From positions 1-27,513 of the forward strand of contig JAUCBJ010002130.1 of the NCBI GenBank assembly GCA_032718475.1: a stretch of DNA of 27,513 nucleotides, in the 5' to 3' direction. The stretch is from Nemertoderma westbladi. Taxonomy: Eukaryota > Xenacoelomorpha > Nemertodermatida > Nemertodermatidae. Numbering within the stretch: position 1 is the stretch's first letter; each line of letters begins with the position of its first letter. Both the position numbers and the translations under genes were made by a program. Of the stretch, positions 16,911 through 27,440 are shown piece by piece. The notes beneath the pieces are model-generated. The model saw nothing but the letters and a program-made list of their open reading frames with translations. It did no database searches and was not told the origin of the DNA.

Positions 16911-17527
16911 CGAGCAGATATTTCTTGACATAATAATCTGTCATCATAAGATTGTATTGTATGGAACCTAAGGAAGGGAATGTATGTCGCATAAAACTCA
17001 TTCCTATACAACTGCAATATCAACACCCCAGGCATCTACAGTTTAGTAGCCTACTGACAGGCTTTATGAATCAATAATTCTTGTGGACTGTAATTCTTAA
17101 TTGCTTCCAGCATAAAGCTTATGTAAAAATTCATAAAAACTACAATATCTATGGACATGGTATTATAATCTTTGTACTGTAGCAGTAATATTGCGTTGTA
17201 TTAGGCAGCAACAGTAAGAGTTGTAGGGGGGTATGGAGGGTTACTTGCCCTTGGGCGCCTACCGAAATGCCAATATGGCATTTTGGAGTTTTCAAAAACC
17301 ACTCAAAAAGTTTGACTTTGAACGAACCTGTCTTATGGTGTTAGTTACATAGTTTAAAGAACACTAATTAATTCTACCTAAATACATTCTAAGTTCATAC
17401 ATAATTGGTTCGGACCACAGAGTCGTGATTGCAGAGATCAGACACACGCAGATGGACTTCCAGTACCTTGGGTCATGGATAGAGAGTACCAAAGAAAGAC
17501 ATAAGTTAGGATAGCAAAGGCATGGGT

Positions 17528-17667
17528 ATTGATAGTTAAAATGTGTTGGCAAGCTGCATATTTCGAGGTGTTTGTTAACATTTATTATGTAGATCCCTTC
17601 CTATAATAAATGTATAATAACAAACACCTCGGAAAATGCAGCTTGCCAACACATTGTTACTATCAAT
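17528..17667. repeat. Near-perfect palindrome in the 465-bp insertion
   Basis: The left arm ATTGATAGTTAAAATGTGTT... and right arm ...AACACATTGTTACTATCAAT are reverse complements over about 60 bases with few mismatches, around a ~20-base centre. It would extrude as a cruciform or fold as a long RNA hairpin. Confidence 0.85.
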
Positions 17668-17993
17668 AATCAAAAATCAGTGGCTAATAAAATGGCAGCT
17701 GGCTTTGAAATTAATACTCCATATCTCAAGAACCTGTGGCCTAGTGGTTGTAGTCTCGGCTTCTACCTCCAAGTCCTTCTACCTCCAGTAAGGTCGAAAC
17801 GCGTACGTGGTTTGGAGAGATATGAGATATTAATTTCAAGAATATTACGCGATTCCTAAATTTGTACACTACCCAGTTAAAAAGTATGCATGTGATGGGA
17901 TTAGTCCTACAATTGCGCCAATAAAAGATAAGTTATTTTCGGTAAAATAAACTTATCATTCGAGGTTAAGACCCCTAGATCCCTTCCTATAAT
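17529..17993. mobile_element. 465-bp insertion with 13-bp target duplication and three foldbacks
   Basis: AAAGGCATGGGTA occurs at 17516-17528 and again at 17994-18006, while the right composite copy has it once with no insert (near 26503-26515), which serves as a related empty site. The insert holds a 140-bp palindrome, a tRNA-like foldback and a small hairpin (17926-17957). Its last 17 bases (AGATCCCTTCCTATAAT) also occur at the centre of the palindrome (near 17592-17606). The long duplication suggests target-primed (SINE/LINE-type) insertion. It does not code for protein. Confidence 0.75.
17707..17837 (+). repeat. Foldback with tRNA-like A box in its loop
   Basis: The arms GAAATTAATACTCCATATCTC (17707-17727) and GAGATATGAGATATTAATTTC (17817-17837) pair at 18 of 21 positions. 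The loop has an A-box match (TGGCCTAGTGG at 17737-17747) and a defective B-box-like GGTCGAAAC. It is probably a decayed tRNA-derived head. Confidence 0.5.
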
Positions 17994-18580
17994 AAAGGCA
18001 TGGGTAGCTCTATCGAAAATGGATACCAAAGCTGGAAATCAGACCTCTCCAGACACCTGTAGACTAAGTTCATTCGAGCCACAGTGGAAAGTTTATTTTT
18101 GTACGAGGGTGAGACCTGGAAACTGACTAAATCACTTGAACAACGAATTGATGGTTGCTACACAGGATTACTAAGGGCAGTCCTAAACATCAGATGGAGA
18201 CAACATATGACAAACGCCGAGCTTTATTGTACAATACCACCTGTTTCAACCACCGTCCGTGAACTCAGATTTTGATTCAGTGGGCACTGCTGGCGAAGTA
18301 AAGTCGAGGTCATACCAGATCTACTTTTCTGGTAACCAACTCATGGAAAGCGTAGTCATGGACGACCGGCTATAACATATATAAACCTACTTGAAAGGGA
18401 TACTGAACTTTAGAGAAACGAAATTGCGACAACTATGGAGAATTGGGAAGACTGGATGGATCTCATTTCCACTGTCTGAACTCGCTCGACCTAGCAGTAG
18501 TTCATTCTCAGTTAGTCTAATAAAAAACATGAGAAGAAACCAATATAATGTACTTGGTACATATAATTGGTATATGCTCA

Positions 18581-18825
18581 TGCTCATACGATCAGATTTC
18601 CTGAGAACTTAATAAGTTAACTAAGTCGTCAGCTAAGTCTAGACCCGTTAGTTATTTGGCTGGATTTCCTCCAATAAGTCATAGCCAATAAGTCGTATTA
18701 AAATCACCCCATCGTCATTATGATGATAGGATGATCGAAAGACATGTGTAGAATTTAGTCAACCACAATTATGAAAAAGAAAGTTAAAATAGAAATCTTT
18801 CATAGCTTGGACTTTCTCTGGCTCA
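18581..18825. other. Unassigned sequence right of the left composite copy
   Basis: Contains short AATAAGTC repeats and an ATCATCATTATGATGATAGG-like patch, with no coding frame. Confidence 0.4.
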
Positions 18826-19017
18826 CTAAGCTTTCTGTGGCTGTCCTGGTTCCAGCATCATTAAATTTACAGACATTCCATCCACTTCCAGGACCATCTC
18901 TTGAAGGATTTGGTCCTCATCCTCCTTCATGGGCCATCCTCCTCTTGGGGTGGTTAAGGGTTGTGTTGTTGTAGTCGATTGTAGTCGATCTTGACTTCTA
19001 GGATGTAGTTTGGTTTC
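18826..19017 (-). CDS. Small coding remnant, family unknown
   Basis: On the minus strand a stop-to-stop open frame of about 63 residues. The last 40 (from TTPRGGWPMKEDEDQ to EPGQPQKA) have a protein-like composition with an amphipathic acidic segment. It lies 150 bases downstream of, and on the same strand as, the larger unknown coding footprint at 19166-20450, so it may be part of the same unit. No domain recognised. Confidence 0.25.
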   Translation of the reverse strand, partial: ETKLHPRSQDRLQSTTTTQPLTTPRGGWPMKEDEDQILQEMVLEVDGMSVNLMMLEPGQPQKA

Positions 19018-19165
19018 TTAAAATAGCTCGCAATAATACACGGTTCTTCAATGACTTGTTATTTACCTGTTTCTTTCTAGATAAGATGAAAAGTACATAT
19101 AGCGCTGGTTCAACCCCCGGTGATGCGCTTTCTCATTTTTTCCATTTCTGAACAAAAGTATAATA

Positions 19166-20450
19166 TTACAGTTGTTGAGATGCGAACGCTACTTTGTTTT
19201 CTGCTATTTCCCAGATAGCTTGCCTACTTTCTCTGACAGTCTGTGTTTTCCATTCTGCTAAGGCCTCATATCCTATGAAGTCCCTTATTTCCTCGTCTTG
19301 TTGTTTAGGATATCGAAATGCTCGGGGTATCTGAGTATCATATCCCTCATGAAATGAAAAGAAATGGCGCCCAGGACAAGACTCTTGGTTTGTAGATAAT
19401 ACGGCATTTTACTCATGTCGTACACCTTCCATAGGGACCTGAGTTCATCTTCCCAGACAGATGGTCGGCTGTCAGGGTATTTCTGCTTGTATTTCTGTAG
19501 GGCAGTAGCAGTTTTTCCCCAATGGTGCAGTTTCATATCCTCTCCACCCCAGTACGTAGGCCATCATTCCAGTTCCAACCTTGTAGTCATCTGGGTTGAC
19601 ATCATCGTCCTGGAGAGCCGCAAGGTCAATCATGTCCTTACTATAAATCCCGAGTTTGATTTTTTGTATGTCTACTATGGGGGTTATGGGGGAAACGAAA
19701 CCCTTGCTGAAATCTTGTAGAAGGTCCACACCAATCTCCGAACTGATTTCAATTCACAGTTTCCAGTAGGGATGTCCCCCGTATGATATCTCATTGATTA
19801 TTCGAAAAGTCGAAGATCAACATCCACCCCATTCCTGCAAGCTAATCTGTATGAGCGATGGTTGGACCTCTTCTTGTTCCTCTACCAGGCCTATAACACC
19901 TGACCTGGGAGCGAACTTTACCATACCAATATATTATTGCTGCATATTGGCCTGTGGGGGACCACCATATAGGTTGCACTATTCTGATAATATCCTTCTC
20001 TCTGTTGCATTCCTGTTCCTTTAGGATTCGTTTTTGACATTATCACTAGATGGTTTATCCAGATGGTTTTAATGTTGTAAATATCCGTCACATACCGGAG
20101 GACTTCATTGACTAGGGCCTGCCAGAAAGATTTCTCCTCTACTTCCTTGGTGATATAGGTGATACCCTTTTGTGCTCTGGAAAACCTACGGCCTTTAAAT
20201 CTTTAGGACGGAAATGACTGCTCCTATCCGCACTTATAATTCTCATTCTACTATTCTGCCCGCCAGGCAGCAGGAGTTTCGGGCTTTACTAGAGAGTTCG
20301 ATTTTAATTCCTTTATTATTTCATCTAGTTCGTTAACAATGTGTCGGGCCTCTCTTCTTAACTCAGGCCCACCATTTAATATCGCATACACAGGGGTAAC
20401 CTAACCGTATATTTGGCCCCTCCTTTCATAACGAAATACCAAAATGCTTC
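19166..20450 (-). pseudogene. Decayed coding region of ~400 codons, family unknown
   Basis: Several minus-strand frames add up to one protein footprint. The upstream part reads YAILNGGPELRREARHIVNE. A middle part has FWQALVNEVLRYVTDIYNI. The best-preserved part has PITPIVDIQKIKLGIYSKDM, then MMAYVLGWRGYETAP, then WEDELRSLWKVYDMSKMPYY. The end has FIGYEALAEWKTQTVRESRQ and stops at 19166-19168. Frameshifts lie near 19520 and 19300 and there are several stops upstream. It has no Cys knuckle, protease or RT motif. Size, helical composition and lack of catalytic motifs would fit a structural protein such as a retroelement Gag or an endogenised RNA-virus nucleoprotein, but no motif proves either; an old host gene is also possible. 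Confidence 0.45.
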
Positions 20451-20828
20451 ACAGATAGAACCTCAAACTCCACTAATACCAGGAGTACTACAATGGAAAT
20501 GGGGCAACCACAGCACTTTGCGATAAAACGTAAAAAGGAGCCTTACCGGAATATCCATTCATTCATTTACAAAAGGCAGCAGCATGCGTCTATCATATCC
20601 AGATTATGTTGACTAAATCTATTCATTGGCTTTTGGCCTATTATAATATTAGGCAGCAGAAGTGGCATGATCCCCTGATTGCTGATTGGCTGAATTTTAA
20701 CATTAACATATCAGGTATCTTGCATTGATTCCTTTTCTAAGCTTCTCATTAGTTTCCAATTAAATTATACCTCCTGTGTGTGATGATATGTATGTGGATT
20801 TATTCTGAAGCAGTGGGGGGTTTTTGCA
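20451..20828 (-). other. Possible LTR remnant of BEL-2
   Basis: On the minus strand a purine tract (GGAGGGGA, 20829-20836) lies about 80 bases past the end of the BEL-2 pol and is followed directly by TGCAAAAACCCC, the layout of a polypurine tract and LTR start. No second LTR copy is present in the window, so the end of the LTR cannot be set. A 16-bp duplication (TCCATTTATGCTCATA) sits just outside, near 20850-20882. Confidence 0.35.
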
Positions 20829-20918
20829 TCCCCTCCGATATCTTTTAATTTCCATTTATGCTCATATCCATTTATGCTCATGCTATCATTTACATTTCCA
20901 AATGTCAGAGTTTATAAA

Positions 20919-21910
20919 CTACTCGACATAAGTTAGAATATCTTGACCATAGATGCACTGTATGAACAAACCATCTTCGCTTGTAACAACATCTTTAACT
21001 CGGCCCATTCTCCATTGGCTGCGTTTGGTATCTGGATCTATTATTAGTGCAATGTCCCCTATTTTAAAGTTCTTAACGGGACACAACCATTTCTGCCGGT
21101 TAATAGGAGTTTGATGGTATGTGATGCCCCATTGTTTCTTTGAATATAGGTATGCTTTGTCGTTGAACATCTTGGAGGGATAGCCTGGCTGACAGCGTCT
21201 CAATAACAAATGGTTGGAAGTTAACACATCACTTGAGTTGAGGTCATCGTTCTTCGGACAAAGGGATCTCGAGTTTATCAACAGTTTAACTTCCACGAAC
21301 ATAGTTCAGAATGTTACTTTGGCGATTACTTGATGATGTAGGTTTCTATCTGTTAATATACTCCGTAGAGTTTCTCGAGTTGTTCTGATCAGGTGTTCGG
21401 TTATCCCATTTTGGGGACTTCCTTTGGGTGCTGATCATTCCCAGGCTACTTCCATCCGGAATTCTGCCGGAATGCCCATGTCTTTCGCCCTGGTCACCAT
21501 GTCCTGTAGTTGATTCTGGACACCTGTGAAGTGAGTTCCTTGGTCCGAATACAATATTGAAAGATTTCCATATTGACAGATGAATCTTCTCAGCACTAGA
21601 ATCAGTGCATCGGCTGAATAATCCACCACTAAATCTAGCACTACAGCGCGACATATGTAACACGTAAATATCACTCTGTAGCGTTTGACTTCCACCCTGC
21701 CGCGCATTAGAGTTATATGGGTCTGAACAAATCCACTCCACAGTAGGTGAATGGTGGGTTGTACATTAGCATTCTGTTCCATGGTAGTGGGACCATTAAC
21801 TGTGAACCCCCTTTTCCCCATTTCCTCTGGCATTTAACGCAGGTATGTATTACACGCCTTACTTTGGATCTAAGTTTGAATACCCAGAAGCATTGTCGCA
21901 CCTTGTGTAT
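20919..21910 (-). pseudogene. BEL-2 integrase and DUF5641 C-terminal domain
   Basis: Minus strand. The zinc-binding end reads CVKCQRKWG, then PPFTYCGVDLF, the KRYRVIFTCYICRAV strand, SADALILVLRRFI, YSDQGTHFTG (second catalytic Asp) and GITEHLIRTTRETLRSIL (around the Glu). The tail has VEVKLLINSRSL, SNHLLLRR, and the DUF5641 core GDIALIIDPDTKRSQWRMGRV. BEL integrases join LTR cDNA to the target. At least three frame changes (near 21340, 21435 and 21740) and a stop after AWE inactivate it. Confidence 0.9.
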
Positions 21911-22650
21911 ATGGTGCAGTCGAAACCCTGGTGGACTATATCTTGGAGTGCCCCTCTGATTATCGCTGTTGTGATCAGCTACTCATCAGGCAACAATATA
22001 AAGAACTTCTCATTGAAGTCCAACTCCATATATAGGAACCTTGTGTTACATCTAATGACCCCAAGGGGGTCCGAAACAAACATAACTTCCTTAATGGATT
22101 GCTTCTAACCAGTTTTATGTTCCTTTCTAAATCATCTATAGTTGAAGGAAATTGCTTGGCTTCATTATGTTTCATTATGATTGTAAACGCCATTTCTTTA
22201 CAGTCTGCTCTAATCAGTTGGAATCTTATTGGTCTTCTTATTCTTATTGGTCTATTAATCTTATTTTATTGGAAAGTTATTATTTTTGCGTTGGGCATTG
22301 TAAAGTATCTTATACCGTAGGATCATTAGGCTTGCAAGCCTGTACACATTGATATTGAAGGAACCATTCCCGGTTAGAACTTTGTCTATAGGATGTTCAC
22401 TATCTGTCACTGTTCCAAGCATTACTGTATATGCCATGTCTTCCTTTTCTTTGTCAGCTTTATAGTCGTCCACCTCTTCTGGTTTCTTCCTCCTATGGAG
22501 GCCGCTGACAATTTCTGAAGGACACTCTTTATCAGTAAGTTTAAGGAAGTCTGATCCTTAGAACCAAAAATCGTGGAACCTTGTCATAAACTCTTCCAGG
22601 AACAATCCACGGCTCACACAGTCCGCTGGGTTCAGTTCTGTTGAACGTAT
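21911..22650 (-). pseudogene. BEL-2 linker between RNase H and integrase
   Basis: Minus strand. The fragment opening near 22650 (EWRYV, then sequence resembling the NPAD-SRG motif, then GLFLEEF) follows the RNase H. Next are FLKLTDKECPSEIVSGLHRRK and VDDYKADKEKEDMAYTVML, then SFNINVYRLASLMILRYKIL, matching in order the weakly conserved linker of BEL pol. Most of the rest is degraded. Confidence 0.7.
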
Positions 22651-22667
22651 CTCCATTCTCTTATCTC

Positions 22668-24401
22668 AGTGAACCTTCTTACTTTTCTTACTTCAGGGAT
22701 CCCATTGAGAGACTGCTCTGTGGAAATCAGAATGGGTTCCGTAAAGGTCGTGGGACCATAGAGCCCATTTTGGCACTTAGACTACTACTACTATGTCGAG
22801 CGAACTCGGACAGTGGAAATGAGATCCTTCCAGGCTTCCCGATTCTCCATAGTTGTCGCAATTTCGTTTCTCCCAAGTTCAGTATCCCTTTCAAGTTGAT
22901 CTATATATGTTATGGCCAGTCGTCCACGACTACCCTTTCCATGAGTTGGTTGCCAGAGAAGTAGATATGGTATGACCTCATCTTTACTTCGCCAGCAGTG
23001 CCTACTGAATCTTAATCTGCGTTCACGGAGGGTGGTTGATACAGGTGGTATTGTACCATAAAGCTCGGCGTTTGTCATGTGTTGTCTCCAGCTGATGTTT
23101 AGGTCTGCCCTTAGTAGACTTGTGTAGCAACCATCAATTCGTTGTTCAAGTGATTTAGTCAGTGTCAAGGTCTCACCCCCGTATAAAAATACACTTTCAA
23201 CTGTTGGCACTTAGAAGGATAATTGAAGAGTTATCAAAAAGAAAGACAGCAGGCATCTGGCTGTTTTCTTTGTTAACTTCTTTAAGGCCTTTGATTCAGT
23301 CTCTCGCTCACATATAGTCAGCATACTTTCATTATATGGGATTCCTGATGAAATTATTGCAGCAATAAGATCAGTATACGATGGTTCGACAACATTTGTG
23401 TATCTGTTGATGGTGACACAGATCCATTTGAAGTGTTATGGGGCGTCCTCCGGGGAGACACACTTGCACCATTCTTGTTCATAATTGTGGTTGACTATGT
23501 TCTACGCATATCCTTAGATTATCATAGTGATGATGGGGTGATGATAACTCCACATACTGGCTCCAGAAGTCGAGGAAATCCTGCCAAGTACCTAACTGAT
23601 CTAGACTTTTCTGATGACTTAGGAGTACACTCAGAATCACTAGAGGGAGCCCAACGGCTCCTCAGCTCATTAGAACATACTGCTTCTAGTGTTGGTCTTT
23701 TTATTAACTCCAGAAAGACCAAAATTTTTACAGTTAACTTTGAAAGTCCTCAGCAAGTCTCGGATAGGATGAGCATAAGCTCAAAGGATGGTATGCTTGA
23801 GCATGTGGACGACGTCTGTTACCTGAGATGATGGATCCGGAAGTCAGGTGAGACCTTCGAATATGTAAGGGAAAGGCATGGGCAGCCTTGAATAGGCTTT
23901 CCAGGATTTGGAAGTCACCGATAATTAATCGGAAACTTAAGGTCCGATTATTTAGAGCAGCAGTAGTTCCAGTTCTCCTCTATGGGAGTCCATGCTGGGC
24001 TCAAACTGCTGAGGACACCAAATCTCTGGATGGCACATTCACACGAATGCTACGCCGGGTTCATTGTGTCAAGCACAATGCACACATCTCCAACCAGACA
24101 CTATATAACATTGGAGGTGTCTCATTGGTTCACCCAAGCTTGACACTGGAACAAAATCGCCTCCGCTTTGCAGGACATTGCTTTCACCGTGAGGACCAGC
24201 CAATGCATAATCTTGTACTTTGGCAGCCTCATGGAGTGAATAAGCATGGTGGAGAGCCCATGACTTTCTTGAGACGCATTTTAAAGGATACTGACTTGAA
24301 GATGCGGATGATCTAGCAAATTTGATGGGTGATAGGGAGTTGTGGCAGTGCAATTTTGTAGACAAGCCGGCACAGCATTCTTAAAAATGCAGCTGCAATG
24401 C
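22668..24401 (+). mobile_element. LINE-A: 5'-truncated non-LTR retrotransposon inserted in BEL-2
   Basis: Plus strand. RT begins at FRDPIERLLCGNQNGFRKGRG (near 22690), continues to EPILAL, is broken by LINE-B (22781-23203), and resumes at RRIIEELSKRK. Then come FKAFDSVSRSHIVSIL, GDTLAPFLFIIVVDYVL, and LDFSDDLG in place of the FADD block. A C-terminal domain follows (VPVLLYGSPCWAQTAEDTKS, then RLRFAGHCFHRED, then GEPMTFLRRILKDT). The ORF ends at TAA 24382-24384. Stops and frameshifts occur near 23260, 23831 and 24297. A clear target duplication was not found. Confidence 0.85.
22781..23203 (-). mobile_element. LINE-B 5'-truncated insertion inside LINE-A
   Basis: 423 bp, flanked by TTGGCACTTAG at 22770-22780 and 23204-23214 (11-bp target duplication). 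Minus strand: SVFLYGGETLTLTKSLEQRI, then LNISWRQHMTNAELYGTIPP, then THGKGSRGRLAITYIDQLER, then ENREAWKDLISTVR. The protein is open throughout. The 3' end is a (TAG)n tail, as expected for this LINE type. The copy starts at VES, so it is heavily 5' truncated. Closest relatives in the window are the fragments in the two composite repeats. Confidence 0.93.
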
Positions 24402-25905
24402 AGCATGCCGATCCTAGTAGTTACTTCCTCTATCCGGTTCGCTACGAAGGTTACAAAGGATCTTGATTCATTCGATAGTTGACATAGAACCACCTCTGAA
24501 TCCGAATAGAAGTAATTGTGGTCGATTTTTAGTTCCAATGCACTGATAACTTCTGCATGTTCTTTTACTGCCAGTACCGCTGCTGATAACTCCATCCTGG
24601 GAACAGTCTGTGAGGATATGGGTGGGCGTCTCATTCTATAATATATGGTAAAACACGTCTTCTTCAGGCCACCATTTTACTCCTAACACACATGTCAATG
24701 GCATTTCGTCCAAATCCAGATCGAGGACTCCTTTAGCCACTTTGTCGGCTGGTAACTGGTAAGTTGTTCAGGAACTCTCGTGAGTTGGACAAGAACTTGG
24801 TAGCATTAAATCCTCTGCATTTTAGACAGTCTATCAGATTGTACGCTAACAACACATCTTATTCCACAGTAGACTCGCCTGTTAGTCCATCATCCATGTA
24901 AAAACGTTTTTGAATTGTCTCATTAACATTAGCGGGATATCAGTGGGTGTTGTCACTTCCTGTCTTTCTAAGCGGGAAAGCCGTTGATAATGGGGCATCT
25001 GTGGTGCCAGACATCTTGGCATTTATTTGAATGTGTTTGTTCTCAGTTATGGATTTGGGTTCCTCCTGTCCATCATACCATAGGATAGATTGCGAGACTG
25101 CATCTTCGGGAAATACCCTAACTTGATGAAACATCACTTCTAGGTCTAAGCAGAAAGCAACAGGGTAGACCCGAAATTGCATTAGGATCGCCACATTTGT
25201 GTTGAATAGGTTGGGCCTGGCCATTTGTTCGGAGTTTAAACTATGTCCCTTCCAGGTTGCCGCTACATCCATCACCACCCATACTTTATTGTTCTTGTTC
25301 GGTTCCAGAACATAATGGGTCGGGATGTATCTTTGGGGGTTGGGATTTAGAATCTCTTCTTCCATTAGATATTGTCCTATCCTTTTGGTGATGAACCCTT
25401 CAATATTCTCTAAAAACTGTTCCAATTCGTTGGCGTTTTACGAAGTCTCGACTTTCTCCATCGCAAACGTTTGATCGCTACATCGATGTTTGGTGTGAGA
25501 GGTTTTTGTTTGTCCCTCCATAACATTGGTACATAATAATGTCCTTCCTGAAAGGTAGTATCTCATTCCATCATCTTCAGCGATTTTGTGTCTTCCACTG
25601 AGCGAAATTTATCTTTCGTTGGTATTTCAAAGTGTTCCAAATCCAAATACTGTAATAATTGTGTTTTCAGAATGGGTGTCAGGACAATTTCGCTGTAACA
25701 AGGGCACGTAGCTGCGTGTTCGTCTTCTTTTGGATCCTCCTGTACTACGGCGCTATAGCAGTTCGATGTTACAGGTAGGTATTGTAGTTCAAATTGTATT
25801 GTAGTTATGACCCATCTGAGGGATGTTAACTCTGCGTTTAATAGGGTTAAACCCGGTATTTGCTTTGAGAATGCTCTGTATTATAGTGGGGTATAAATTG
25901 TATAC
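24402..25905 (-). pseudogene. BEL-2 protease end, reverse transcriptase and RNase H
   Basis: Minus strand. Start of the visible part: LTSLRWVITT (protease close) and GHYYVPMLWRDKQKPLTPNI with AIKRLRWRKSRL (RT entry). RT: RYIPTHYVLEPNKNNKVWVV, then DVAATWKGHSLN, then FCLDLEVMFHQVRVFPEDA and SGTTDAPLSTAF. The catalytic FYMDDGLTGEST lies at about 24880-24905, followed by CRGFNATKFLSN. RNase H: TVPRMELSAAVLAVKEHAE, YFYSDSEVVLCQL and FVANRIEEV, after which LINE-A interrupts. Stops and indels near 24940 and 24640 make it inactive. Confidence 0.9.
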
Positions 25906-26394
25906 AGTGGACTTTTTTTACTAGCAAATATTTATTGAGAGATTAATCTGTATCTCATAAGATTGTATTGTATAGAACCTAAGGGAGGGAATCTATGTCG
26001 CATAAAACTCATATACAACTGCAACCCTCGCATCTACAGTAGTACTGACAGAGGCATAATCAATAATTCTTACTGCAATTCTTAATTGCTTCCAGCATAT
26101 AACTTTGTAAAAACTCATAAAAACTACAATATGTATGGACATGGTATTATAATCTTTGTACTGTAGCAGTAATATTACGTTATATTATAGGCAACGACAG
26201 TCAGAGTTGTAGGGGGGTATGGAGGTTTACTTGCCCTTGGGCGCCTACCAAAAGGGGCGCCAATATGGCATTTTGGAGTTTTCAAAAATCACTCAAAATG
26301 TTTGACTTTAAACGTATTGCCTTATGGTTTTAGTTACATAATTTAAAGAACACTAATTAATTCTACCAAAATACATTCACAGTTCGTACATAAT

Positions 26395-27108
26395 TGGTTC
26401 GGACCACAGAATCGTGATTGCAGAGATCAGACTCACTCAGACGACTCCCAGTACCTTGGGTCATGGATAGAGAGTACCAAAAAAGCCAGAAGTTAGGAAA
26501 GCAAAGGCATGGGTAGCTCAATCAAAAATGGATACCATCTGGAAATCAGATCACTCCAGGCACCTAAAGACTAAGTTCATTCGAGCCACAGTGGAAAGTG
26601 TACTTTTATACGGGAATGAGACGTGGACACTGATGAAATCACTTGCGCAAATAATTAACGTTTGCTACACAGGATTACTAATGGCAACCTTAAACATAGG
26701 CTGGAGACTATACATACATGTCAAATGCCGAGCATTATGGTACAATAACACGTGTATCAACCACCGTCCGTGGACACAGATTAAGATTCAGTGGTTGCTG
26801 CTGAAGAAGTAAAGACGAGGTCATATCAGATCTACTTTTCTGGCAACTAACACATTGAAAGCGTAGTCGTGGAAATAATATATATACAATATAGTATAAT
26901 ATATATATAATATATAATATACTATATGTAATATAATATAATATATATAATATAATATATATATAATATAGCGGCTATAATATATATATAGACCTGCTTG
27001 AAAAGGATTCTGAACTTGAGAGAAACGAAATTGCAACAACTATGGAGAATCGGGAAGCCTGGAAGGATCTGATTTCCACTGTCTGAACTCGCTCGACCTA
27101 GTAGTAGT
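26395..27108 (+). pseudogene. LINE-B fragment (right copy)
   Basis: Homologous to 17395-18500 without the insertion: YLGSWIEST-like sequence, then MDTIWKSDHSRHLKTKFIRA, ESVLLYGNETWTLMKSL, NVCYTGLLMATLNIGWR and the 3' end at CCTAGTAGTAG. Stops and frameshifts occur after ALWYNNT. The microsatellite lies within it. Confidence 0.85.
26874..26970. repeat. (AT/ATA)n microsatellite
   Basis: About 97 bp of ATATA/TAATA repeats expanded between GTCGTGGA and GCGGCTATAA. The left composite copy has GTCATGGACGACCGGCTATAA at this place, so the expansion postdates the duplication. Confidence 0.9.
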
Positions 27109-27309
27109 TCATTCTCAGTTAGTCTAATAAAAAACATGAGAAGCAACCAATATAATGTACATGGTACATATAATTGGTATAATTCAGCATGGCAAAAATC
27201 ATTTAAAAAGATCAATATTAACACTCGTATTAAATTGTTGAATATTGATACTAAATGTTTGCCATAGAAGTGCAGTACGGTAACCTTTGTAAAATTATTA
27301 AACAAACCT

Positions 27310-27440
27310 TTCACGAGATTATCCGCATCTTCAAAGCCAGTGTCCTTTACGATGCGTCTCAAGAAAGTCATGGGGTGTCCACATTACTTATTTTCTCCAT
27401 GGGGCTGCCAAAGGAAAGATTGTGCACTGACTGGTCGTCA
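27310..27440 (-). pseudogene. LINE-A C-terminal fragment
   Basis: Minus strand, matching 24190-24310 in LINE-A: NLSFGSPMEK-like sequence, then MTFLRRIVKDTGFEDADNL. This gives a second LINE-A copy next to the right composite repeat. Confidence 0.7.

Larger units (their letters stand above)
17395..18500 (+). pseudogene. LINE-B fragment: end of RT and C-terminal domain (left copy)
   Basis: This fragment covers the end of a LINE reverse transcriptase (FQYLGSWIES) and its C-terminal region (TVESLFLYEGETWKLTKSL, then RIDGCYTGLLRAVLNI, then TIPPVSTTVRELR), followed by ENWEDWISFPLSEL-like sequence and the LINE 3' end at CTAGCAGTAG. It belongs to a family of animal LINEs with the LLYGGETWTLTKSLEQRIDG motif. 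Several stops and frame changes are present and a 465-bp insertion splits it at 17529. Confidence 0.85.
16908..18580 (+). repeat. Composite direct repeat, left copy
   Basis: Matches 25917-27182 over about 480 bp of non-coding DNA (from ATAAGATTGTATTGTAT to AATTCTACC), then a LINE-B fragment, then about 70 bp of shared flank (TTCATTCTCAGTTAGTCTAA and on to TTGGTATA). Because sequence on both sides of the LINE fragment is shared, this is a duplicated unit and not two independent LINE insertions. It differs from the right copy by a 465-bp insertion and many point changes. Confidence 0.85.
20829..25905 (-). mobile_element. BEL-2: decayed BEL/Pao retrotransposon pol
   Basis: On the minus strand, from high to low coordinates: protease end (LTSLRWVITT, near 25800), RT, RNase H, linker, integrase and a DUF5641-type tail, in the normal BEL/Pao order. 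LINE-A (about 22668-24401) interrupts it between RNase H and the linker. The gag side is cut by the right composite repeat at about 25917. Many stops and frameshifts are present. It is not the missing pol of BEL-1 by position or orientation, and the two are of different age. Confidence 0.9.
25917..27182 (+). repeat. Composite direct repeat, right copy
   Basis: The same order as 16908-18580: about 480 bp non-coding, LINE-B fragment, about 70 bp shared flank. It cuts off the gag side of BEL-2. Compared with the left copy it lacks the 465-bp insertion but has an AT microsatellite expansion (26874-26970). Confidence 0.85.

Noticed and set aside
22668-24401. Target duplication for LINE-A
   Set aside because: The edges were compared by eye (around 22650-22670 and 24395-24410) and no convincing direct repeat was seen, so none is claimed.
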